Assembly: GCA_001642945.1 (NCBI GenBank)
Contig: LGRT01000018.1
Location: 1-64,000, forward strand
Source of the DNA: Rhodobacteraceae bacterium SB2
GTDB lineage: Bacteria; Pseudomonadota; Alphaproteobacteria; Rhodobacterales; Rhodobacteraceae
Reading direction: 5' to 3'
Length of the DNA: 64,000 nucleotides
Part shown: piece after piece, positions 57,296 to 64,000 of the stretch
Numbering within the stretch: the stretch's first letter is position 1
Layout: each line of letters starts with the position of its first letter
Notes under the pieces: model-generated
Databases searched by the model: none
What the model saw: only the letters and a program-made list of their open reading frames with translations
Told to the model about the DNA's origin: nothing
Position numbers and translations under genes: made by a program

Positions 57296-58786
57296 TCAAT
57301 TACTGTTTTGACGGCGGCAGATCAAACTGAGCATAAGGATGGCAAACAAAATGGCAAAAACTGTCCAAATTTCAAAGCGGCGATAGAGGGTGGCCGGCGC
57401 GGGCTGCGGCACTTGTGCATCGATAAAACCCGCTGTATTCAGACCCAGCTGTTTAAGGCTGCGGCCGTAAGGGTCAATCATTGCGGAAATACCCGTATTG
57501 GCCACCCTAATCATCGGCAAGCCCTGTTCAATGCTGCGCATTTTCGCTTGCGCCAAATGCTGCTGTGGCCCGGCAAAGCCGCCAAACCAGGCATCATTGG
57601 TCAATTGCAGCAAAATTGCCGCTTCTTGTGACGCGAAAGAGACATCTTGCGGGAACACGGCCTCGTAACAAATCAAAGGCACAACGGCCCCCAATGGCGC
57701 TATATTTATCCGTTTCGGGCCCTCGCCAGCGGCAAAGCCGGTTCCAAATAAATCAGATGTAAACCCAAGCCCGATCCGGTCTAGCCAATGCTCAAAGGGC
57801 AGGTATTCTCCAAACGGCACCAAATGATGTTTGTCATAAACCACTTTGGCAACACCATTTTGATCCATATATACAATTGAATTCAGCACTTTTTCATTTT
57901 CAAGTCGCAGCGCCCCCAACAGCAACGCTGTGCCATCTGCTGCCAATGCAATTTGTTCGATCAAAGTTTCAGCATTTTCAAAGCTTACGGGCAGAGCGCT
58001 TTCTGGCCAAACCACAAGATCGACAGACGGCTCTGCAGCTGTAAACTCAAGAGAGCGCTCAAAAAACAGCCGGGCAAAAGCCGGATCCCATTTTTGATGT
58101 TGCGGGGCGTTTGGTTGCACCAATCGAACCGTTCGCTCGGTTAAAGCAGATTTTTGCATCGTCAGACGCATATCGCCCCCGATCCAAGCCACTGGCCAAA
58201 CCCCAACCAAAACCAAAACCATCCAGAAAATTTGTTTTCGTAAAAACAGCCAATGAACGCATGCCGCCCAAAATACGGTGATTACGCTCAGCCCATAAAG
58301 CCCGATCCAAGCCGCACTTTGCGCAACCGGCGTGTCGGCCCAAATATATCCCAAAGCCCCCCATGGAAATCCCGTCAGCATATATCCACGCGCCAACTCG
58401 AAAAATCCAAGCGCAAATGCCAGACCAAACGGCGTTTGCAGCCGCAGCGCCAGCGCGAAAGCGCAGCCCCAGAAAACCGACAACCCACCGGCAAAAAGAA
58501 GAAGAGCAAACGGAGCCATCCAACCATGCGCCGCGCTGTCCACCAGAAATGGCTCTACAATCCAATGCATCGAAACGGTGAAATATCCCATTCCAAGAGA
58601 CCAGCCGCGTTCAAAGGCTTGCCACAGCGAGGCATTTAAAGATTGATGCGTTTCCAGCCAAAAAACAGCAAGTAAAGACAGCAGAGCAAGCGGCCAAAGA
58701 GACACGGGCGGTTGACCAAGCGCCAGCCCAACCCCCAAAAGAAACACCACCAAAAGCCGCCCAGAAAGCCTGCTTCCCAGCCTCAT
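57296..58786 (-). CDS. lnt: Apolipoprotein N-acyltransferase
   Basis: Lnt (496 residues) adds the third acyl chain to lipoproteins in the inner membrane. It has six to seven N-terminal membrane helices and a periplasmic nitrilase domain with the triad Glu (VVWPESALPV), Lys (YDKHHLVPFGEYLP) and Cys (LICYEAVFP), then a last helix near the C-terminus. ATG 58786 starts eight bases after the corC stop; a longer frame begins inside corC. Confidence 0.94.
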   Translation of the reverse strand: MRLGSRLSGRLLVVFLLGVGLALGQPPVSLWPLALLSLLAVFWLETHQSLNASLWQAFERGWSLGMGYFTVSMHWIVEPFLVDSAAHGWMAPFALLLFAGGLSVFWGCAFALALRLQTPFGLAFALGFFELARGYMLTGFPWGALGYIWADTPVAQSAAWIGLYGLSVITVFWAACVHWLFLRKQIFWMVLVLVGVWPVAWIGGDMRLTMQKSALTERTVRLVQPNAPQHQKWDPAFARLFFERSLEFTAAEPSVDLVVWPESALPVSFENAETLIEQIALAADGTALLLGALRLENEKVLNSIVYMDQNGVAKVVYDKHHLVPFGEYLPFEHWLDRIGLGFTSDLFGTGFAAGEGPKRINIAPLGAVVPLICYEAVFPQDVSFASQEAAILLQLTNDAWFGGFAGPQQHLAQAKMRSIEQGLPMIRVANTGISAMIDPYGRSLKQLGLNTAGFIDAQVPQPAPATLYRRFEIWTVFAILFAILMLSLICRRQNSN

Positions 58787-58793
58787 TGCAGGA

Positions 58794-59684
58794 TCATTCT
58801 GCGGCTTGGGCCACATTCGGCAAACGCACCCGCAAGCGTTTAATGCGGCGTGGATCCGCGTCAAAAATTTCAAACTCTACGCCTTGCGGGTGTAAAATTA
58901 CTTCGCCACGCGCCGGCACGCGGCCCGCTAACATAAACACCAACCCGCCAAGCGTTTCGATCTCTTCGCCGTCGATTGTATCATCGCGGGTTAGATCAAG
59001 CCCAGTTTCCGCGCAGAAATCTTCCATCGGTGTTTTGGCCAAAGCCAGATAATATCCCGGCTTCAACAAGGTCCAAAAGCTATCTTCTTCCAAATCATGT
59101 TCATCTTCGATATCGCCGATGATCTGCTCAATCAGATCTTCGATCGTTACCAACCCATCAACCCCACCATACTCATCGATCACCAAAGCCATATGGCGCC
59201 GCTCAGTTTGCATTTTCGTAAGCAAAACACCAATGGGCATCGATAAAGGCACGTATAGAAGCGGGCGCAGCATTGGCGCCAATTCAAACTCGTCTGAAAG
59301 CGCATCAAATCCATATTTCAGCGCGAAATCTTTTAGATGCGCCATCCCGACCGGGGTGTCCAAAGTGCCGCTGTAAACGGGCAATCTGGTCAAACCGCTA
59401 TCGCGAAACACTGCTGCAAGATCATCACGGGAAATGGTGTCAGACACCGAAACAATCTCAGCTTTGGGGATTGCCACATCCTCTACGCGTTTGCGGCGCA
59501 AATTCATCATGCCAATATGATCGGGCTGGCGGATTAAACTTTGCGTTTGGGAGGCGCCCACCTGTTCATGTCGCGCGCGCTCGCGATCACCACGGCCAAA
59601 ACTGAACCAATTCCAAAAACCTTTATCTTGCCTGAAAGGCTGCGCGCTTTGCGCCGCCCTAGCAGATCCGTCGCTATCGTCCAT
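58794..59684 (-). CDS. CorC/HlyC-type CBS-domain protein
   Basis: This 296-residue soluble protein has two CBS domains (about 75-200, VSVSDTISRDDLAAVFRDSG and LVTIEDLIEQIIGDIEDEHD) and a CorC_HlyC domain at the C-terminus (about 215-290). Such proteins are linked to Mg/Co efflux or membrane stress, often encoded before lnt as here. It lacks the DUF21 membrane part of larger relatives. Confidence 0.9.
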   Translation of the reverse strand: MDDSDGSARAAQSAQPFRQDKGFWNWFSFGRGDRERARHEQVGASQTQSLIRQPDHIGMMNLRRKRVEDVAIPKAEIVSVSDTISRDDLAAVFRDSGLTRLPVYSGTLDTPVGMAHLKDFALKYGFDALSDEFELAPMLRPLLYVPLSMPIGVLLTKMQTERRHMALVIDEYGGVDGLVTIEDLIEQIIGDIEDEHDLEEDSFWTLLKPGYYLALAKTPMEDFCAETGLDLTRDDTIDGEEIETLGGLVFMLAGRVPARGEVILHPQGVEFEIFDADPRRIKRLRVRLPNVAQAAE

Positions 59685-59705
59685 AACTCTCTTTCAAAAA
59701 GGCAC

Positions 59706-60215
59706 CTAGGCCTTGGTTATCTCTTTATATGGGTTATTCACACCCAGTTTGCCAAGTATTTCAATTTCTAAACCCTCCATGAGCGTGGCATCTAAGTCAC
59801 GCTTATGATCATATCCCAGCAAATGCAGCATAGAATGAACCAGTAAATGCAAAATGTGATCGGAAAATGCCAAGCCCGCCGCATCTGCCTCGGACCGACA
59901 GGTTGAATAAGATAAGGCGATATCACCCAAGCTTAGATCATCAGCCACTTGATCAATCGGGTTTGGATCTGCTCCATCTTTCAGTGCTGCGCGTTCTTGG
60001 CTGGGCCAGCTTAAGACGTTTGTTGCTTTGGCAGTTTCTCGAAAATCACCGTTGAGCTGGGCAATGCGCGCATCATCACAGGCCAAGATATCAACCTCAA
60101 ACTGTGCCGCCCAAAGGTTAAAATGTGCTAGCACCGCCCGCAAAGCCTTCACGCTTAACCGCTCAAGGTCTGCCTGCTGCCAGCGGCGATCCTCGATTAA
60201 CACCTCAATCTTCAT
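59706..60215 (-). CDS. ybeY: Endoribonuclease YbeY
   Basis: YbeY (169 residues) is a zinc endoribonuclease for 16S rRNA 3' maturation and ribosome quality control. The zinc site is the three His of HSMLHLLGYDHKRD (about 130-143). The start overlaps the phoH stop by four bases (ATGA). Confidence 0.94.
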   Translation of the reverse strand: MKIEVLIEDRRWQQADLERLSVKALRAVLAHFNLWAAQFEVDILACDDARIAQLNGDFRETAKATNVLSWPSQERAALKDGADPNPIDQVADDLSLGDIALSYSTCRSEADAAGLAFSDHILHLLVHSMLHLLGYDHKRDLDATLMEGLEIEILGKLGVNNPYKEITKA

Positions 60216-61270
60216 GAAGCGCGATCCGCTCCAGCGCGCCGCTGTGGCTTCTGTGCAGCTTCCGGATCTTGATCATATGCATCAATAATCGCTGCCACCA
60301 AAGGATGCCGGACCACATCTTTGGAGGAAAAATAATTAAAGCTGATCTTCGGGATGTGCCTCAATAAACGCTCAGCATCAGCCAAGCCTGACGTGACGCC
60401 CCGGGGCAAATCCACCTGCGAACGGTCTCCGGTGATCACCATCCGCGACCCTTCTCCAAGGCGCGTTAAAAACATCTTCATCTGCATAACGCTGGTGTTT
60501 TGCGCCTCGTCCAGAACCACGAAAGAATGGGCGAGCGTGCGCCCGCGCATAAAGGCAAGCGGCGCGATTTCAATACGTTTTTCTTCGATCAGCTTGGCCA
60601 ATTGCTTGCCGGGCAAGAAATCATTCAAGGCATCATAAAGCGGCTGCATATAAGGATCGACTTTATCCTTCATATCCCCCGGCAAATATCCAAGCTTCTC
60701 TCCGGCTTCAACGGCGGGACGGCTTAGCACAATACGATCCACTTCACCTGAAATAAACTTAGTAACCGCCACTGCAACCGCCAGATATGTTTTACCGGTT
60801 CCCGCCGGCCCAATCCCGAATGCCAATTCATTTTTCATCAAAGATCCAACATAGGCTTTTTGCGCCGCCGTCCTTGGCTCGACGGGTTTTTTGCGGGTTT
60901 TGATCTCAAGCTTGGCACCCGTGAAAAGTTCCATTTGGGGCAGTTCTTTTGCTTCAATGCCCGCCGCCAATCCATCACTCATACGGATTTCACGGTCAAC
61001 ATCCCCTGGGTCAACGCTGCGACCACCCTCTAGCCGCTGATAAAGGCCCCGCAAAACAGACAGCGTATTTTCGCGCGCCTTCTCTTCCCCGAAAACAACC
61101 AATTCATTGCCGCGGCGAATGATCTGCACTGCCATTTTCTGTTCGATATCTGCTAGATTTCTGTCAAATTCACCGCATAGGTCGATCAGCAATCGATTAT
61201 CGGGAAATTCCACAAGGCTTTGCGGCGGTTGTCCGCCTTCGGTCGGGGTAGAAAACAATCCTGACGCCAC
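60212..61270 (-). CDS. PhoH-like ATPase (YbeZ)
   Basis: This 352-residue P-loop protein has Walker A GPAGTGKTYLAVAVA and Walker B FVVLDEAQN, with SRPAVEAGEKLGYLPGD and TGDRSQVDLP. It is thought to aid YbeY in RNA handling, possibly as an ATP-driven helicase. The start is GTG 61270 with GGAGTAAT before it. It lies in the alphaproteobacterial run miaB-phoH-ybeY-corC-lnt. Confidence 0.92.
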   Translation of the reverse strand: MASGLFSTPTEGGQPPQSLVEFPDNRLLIDLCGEFDRNLADIEQKMAVQIIRRGNELVVFGEEKARENTLSVLRGLYQRLEGGRSVDPGDVDREIRMSDGLAAGIEAKELPQMELFTGAKLEIKTRKKPVEPRTAAQKAYVGSLMKNELAFGIGPAGTGKTYLAVAVAVTKFISGEVDRIVLSRPAVEAGEKLGYLPGDMKDKVDPYMQPLYDALNDFLPGKQLAKLIEEKRIEIAPLAFMRGRTLAHSFVVLDEAQNTSVMQMKMFLTRLGEGSRMVITGDRSQVDLPRGVTSGLADAERLLRHIPKISFNYFSSKDVVRHPLVAAIIDAYDQDPEAAQKPQRRAGADRAS

Positions 61271-61446
61271 ATATTACTCCTAAATAACTTTCTAAAACCC
61301 TGCCAAGAGCGGCTTTAGAACGCAAGCGCATCTGGCGCTTTGCGATCAATTAAAACCAAAAATACGGGATATACTGCCAATAGAACGCTCAAATTGGGCC
61401 GCAAAGGGCTAAACACAGGCTGTGTCAGCACCGCGCGCTTGGCTGA

Positions 61447-62769
61447 TCATAGCAATTCACCGGTTAAAGAATTGGTCAGGCTTTCTACGATCCGGACCTG
61501 GCGCAATTCACCTATCGCAACATCCGGCGCGTAAGCATGGACGGCATGCAGATGCTCTGATTTACCGACCATTTGCCCCGCATCGCGGCCCGCTTTTTCA
61601 AACAACACCGAAACCTCGCGCCCAACCATGCGTTTTTGTAAGCTGCGCTGCTGCGACCAAAGCAGCTCTTGCAAGCGATGCAAACGCTCTGTTTTTACGG
61701 CTTCTTCTACTTGTGGGCGTTCCGCGGCGGGCGTTCCCGGGCGAGTGGAATATTTGAAAGAATAAGCCTGCCCGTATTCGACGGCGCGCACCAAATCCAT
61801 CGTGGCCTGAAAATCTTCTTCGGTTTCTTCGGGAAACCCGACGATAAAATCCCCCGAGAGTAAAATATCGGGGCGCGCCTTACGGAGCTTTTCAATCACC
61901 TGCAAATAACTTTCCGCGGTATGGGCGCGGTTCATCCGTTTCAGAATTTTATCCGAGCCCGATTGCACCGGAAGATGCAAATAGGGCATCAGTTTTCGGC
62001 AATTGGCATGCGCCTCAATCAGCGCATCGCTCATGTCATTTGGGTGGCTGGTGGTAAAGCGGATCCGCTCCAATCCATCGATCTCATCCAAGGCCCAAAT
62101 CAACTGCGCCAAACTCCAGCTGGCCCCTTCAACACCTTCGCCGTGATAGGCATTAACATTTTGGCCCAATAAGGTGATTTCGCGCACCCCGCGCTCAACC
62201 AATTCTTGAGCCTCGCGCAAGATCCGCGCCGCTGGCCGAGAGACTTCGGCCCCGCGGGTATAGGGCACCACGCAAAAGGCACAGAACTTATCACAGCCCT
62301 CTTGCACGGTTAAAAACGCAGCGGGTGCGCGGCGGGTTTTAGGCCGCTCTTTTAGAACTTCGAACTTATCCTCTGTCGGAAACTCGATATCAATCGCTTT
62401 GCTGCCCTGCCCCGCTTGGGCCTCCAATGCAGCCAAATTATGGTAGCTTTGCGGCCCAACCACCAAATCCACCATCGGCTGGCGCCGCATAATTTCTTCG
62501 CCTTCCGCCTGCGCCACGCATCCCGCCACGCCTATTTTCAAATCAGGCTTTTCATCTTTCAACGGTTTGAAACGACCAAGCTCCGAATAGATTTTTTCAG
62601 CGGCTTTCTCGCGAATATGGCAAGTATTCAGCAAGATCATATCCGCATCATCCGGCGTTTCGGTCTCAACATAGCCAGAGCGGCCCAAGGCCTCTACCAT
62701 ACGCTCGCTATCGTAGACATTCATCTGACAGCCATAGGTTTTTACGAACAGTTTTTTTGGCGCGCTCAT
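61447..62769 (-). CDS. miaB: tRNA-2-methylthio-N6-dimethylallyladenosine synthase
   Basis: MiaB (440 residues) adds a methylthio group to i6A37 of tRNA. It has the N-terminal UPF0004 domain with three cluster Cys ([22 protein letters not shown]), the radical-SAM CxxxCxxC in [16 protein letters not shown], and a C-terminal TRAM domain. About 180 bases separate it from phoH. Confidence 0.96.
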   Translation of the reverse strand: MSAPKKLFVKTYGCQMNVYDSERMVEALGRSGYVETETPDDADMILLNTCHIREKAAEKIYSELGRFKPLKDEKPDLKIGVAGCVAQAEGEEIMRRQPMVDLVVGPQSYHNLAALEAQAGQGSKAIDIEFPTEDKFEVLKERPKTRRAPAAFLTVQEGCDKFCAFCVVPYTRGAEVSRPAARILREAQELVERGVREITLLGQNVNAYHGEGVEGASWSLAQLIWALDEIDGLERIRFTTSHPNDMSDALIEAHANCRKLMPYLHLPVQSGSDKILKRMNRAHTAESYLQVIEKLRKARPDILLSGDFIVGFPEETEEDFQATMDLVRAVEYGQAYSFKYSTRPGTPAAERPQVEEAVKTERLHRLQELLWSQQRSLQKRMVGREVSVLFEKAGRDAGQMVGKSEHLHAVHAYAPDVAIGELRQVRIVESLTNSLTGELL

Positions 62770-62934
62770 TGCTTAGCCCTCTAGCCTTGGAATAGAGGCA
62801 GCAGATACACTGATTTTAGGCGCTTTTGCAATGCGCTGTTTCCGCGCTTTCCATGAAGCGCAGGGAAAAATAACGCAGCCCTAAAAAATTAAGACGGTTT
62901 TGCCGTGATATCCTTGCTCCGGGCGCTGCGGCGG

Positions 62935-63726
62935 CTATAGATTTTCCGGTTGTGGCATTCCAAGTACGTGAAATCCGCCATCCACGCGTATGATTTCGCC
63001 CGTTGTGCAGGCGCCCGCCTCCGAAGCCAGATACACCGCCGTACCGCCCACCGCCTCTAAAGTTGCGTTAGAGCCAAGCGGGGCATTACCATCGGTGAAT
63101 TTATAGGTTTTGCGCGCCCCACCAATCGCGGCACCAGCCAAGGTTTTCATCGGGCCGGGTGATATCGCGTTCACCCGAATACCATCCGGGCCCAGATCAT
63201 TCGCGAGATATCGCGTGCTGGCTTCCAGCGCGGCTTTGGCCACGCCCATCACGTTATAAAATGGCGTGACGCGATTAGAACCTTGATAGGTCAAGGTCAG
63301 CAAAGAACCGCCTTTGTCCTGCATCAGCGGATGCGCCCGCCGGGCCACTTCGATAAAGGAATATGCCGAAATATCCAACGAATTCTTAAAATTTTCGCGC
63401 GAAGTGTTGATAAACCGGCCCGTTAATTCGTTTTTGTCGGAAAAGGCAATGGCATGCACCAAGAAATCAAGCTGGCCCCAACGCGCTTCAATTGCGGCAA
63501 AGGCGCGATCCAGCGAGTGATCATCGGTCACATCAACATCCACCATGAAATCGCTACCAACGCTTGCGGCAAGTGGCGCGAGGCGCTTGCCAAAGCCCTC
63601 TCCTTGATAGGTAAAGCCTAGCTCTGCGCCCGCATCTGCCATCGCTTTGGCAATGCCCCAAGCGATCGAGCGCTCATTGGCAACGCCCATGATCAGGCCT
63701 CGTTTTCCCTTTAGCAAATCTGACAT
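62935..63726 (-). CDS. fabI: Enoyl-[acyl-carrier-protein] reductase (NADH), second paralogue
   Basis: This is a 263-residue FabI with [16 protein letters not shown], active Tyr157 and Lys164 in FYNVMGVAK. It lies directly after fabB, so is the copy belonging to the fab operon. Ala94 in HAIAF occupies the place of E. coli Gly93, where changes give triclosan resistance; the copy at 6998 keeps Gly. A weak hairpin with TTAATTTTTT follows near 62890. Confidence 0.94.
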   Translation of the reverse strand: MSDLLKGKRGLIMGVANERSIAWGIAKAMADAGAELGFTYQGEGFGKRLAPLAASVGSDFMVDVDVTDDHSLDRAFAAIEARWGQLDFLVHAIAFSDKNELTGRFINTSRENFKNSLDISAYSFIEVARRAHPLMQDKGGSLLTLTYQGSNRVTPFYNVMGVAKAALEASTRYLANDLGPDGIRVNAISPGPMKTLAGAAIGGARKTYKFTDGNAPLGSNATLEAVGGTAVYLASEAGACTTGEIIRVDGGFHVLGMPQPENL

Positions 63727-63730
63727 TTCA

Positions 63731-64000
63731 TCACCCGTGATATTTGCTCATGATCATTGATCCATTGGTGCCACCAAACCCAAAAGAATTGGTCATCACC
63801 GAATCCAGCTCCGCATTTTCGACCAGATCAGTTACGATTTCGCCCGCATGGATCGCGGGATCTAAGCGATCCACATTGATCGATGGGATTAAGAAATCAT
63901 GTTCTAAGGCCAATAAACAATAAATCGCCTCTTGCGCGCCCGTGGCGCCTTGGCTGTGGCCTGTCATCGATTTGGTAGATGAAATAGGGGGCGTGCTGCC
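63731..64000 (-). CDS. fabB: Beta-ketoacyl-ACP synthase I, C-terminal fragment (window edge)
   Basis: The last 89 codons of a condensing enzyme, open to the right edge, read PPISSTKSMTGHSQGATGA, with the catalytic His in TGHSQGA, and end with NSFGFGGTNGSM. The match to FabB rather than FabF (SATKAMTGH...QEAIY) is good, and fabA would be expected upstream outside the window. It ends five bases before the fabI start. Confidence 0.88.
   Translation of the reverse strand, partial: GSTPPISSTKSMTGHSQGATGAQEAIYCLLALEHDFLIPSINVDRLDPAIHAGEIVTDLVENAELDSVMTNSFGFGGTNGSMIMSKYHG

Noticed and set aside
61271-61446. Possible small RNA between phoH and miaB
   Set aside because: The gap is only 176 bases with no strong hairpin plus T run and no known RNA motif.
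1-64000. CRISPR array, prophage, toxin-antitoxin pair, rRNA operon
   Set aside because: No regularly spaced repeats, phage structural genes, rRNA or convincing toxin-antitoxin pair was found on reading both strands; the small protein at 1124 lacks any toxin or antitoxin hallmark.

Overview
The window looks like chromosome from a marine alphaproteobacterium of the order Rhodobacterales (Roseobacter group). The evidence is the gene orders (ppiD-trpE-trpGDC-moaC-moeA-lexA-comEC-gltX-gltA; cmk-rpsA-ihfB-lapA-trpF-trpB; miaB-phoH-ybeY-corC-lnt-metK; fabB-fabI), a LexA box of the alphaproteobacterial GTTC-N7-GTTC type, and a SAM/SAH riboswitch before metK, a class known mainly from Rhodobacterales. 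Base composition is moderate by eye, lower than in most cultured roseobacters; the species is not assigned.

Positions 1-5003 are accessory DNA, visibly richer in A+T. They hold the end of an IS3-family element that has cut a small gene, a small membrane protein, a protein ending in a truncated ADP-ribosylglycohydrolase-like start, a secreted peptidoglycan-binding/glycoside-hydrolase gene broken by two frameshifts in A runs, and a secreted pectinacetylesterase/Notum-family esterase. The stretch abuts the 3' end of a tRNA-Pro gene, a common integration site. From 5 to 24 kb come housekeeping genes: DUF192 and double cold-shock proteins, pdxH, a first fabI, gpt, an aminotransferase, a PpiD-like foldase, the trpE/trpGDC block, moaC-moeA, lexA, comEC (frameshifted at an A8 tract), gltX and gltA.

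From 24 to 32 kb lies an acyl-CoA/redox group (two crotonases, two short-chain dehydrogenases, TesB thioesterase, glutathione transferase), then an ABC1 kinase and a histone-deacetylase-family enzyme that seems to start at ATT. From 32.5 to 37.3 kb is the hisB-H-A-F-E operon with a Dabb protein, followed by an arginine:glycine amidinotransferase-like gene.

From 37.9 to 45.3 kb is the most distinctive metabolic region: a tungstate/molybdate transporter (tupBCA), a lone form II CoxL-type molybdenum hydroxylase subunit overlapping a DUF2235 hydrolase, and, divergently, an overlapping pair encoding a PhyH-type Fe/2-oxoglutarate oxygenase and an HD-domain oxygenase that keeps all six PhnZ di-iron ligands. 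That pair has the architecture of PhnY/PhnZ and TmpA/TmpB, the oxidative phosphonate pathways.

From 45.4 to 64 kb are core genes: valS, trmB, aroA, cmk, rpsA, ihfB, lapA, trpF, trpB, metK with its riboswitch, lnt, corC, ybeY, phoH, miaB, a second fabI and the end of fabB. Tryptophan synthesis is split over two loci about 40 kb apart; trpA is not in the window. No CRISPR array, rRNA, prophage or integrase gene was seen.
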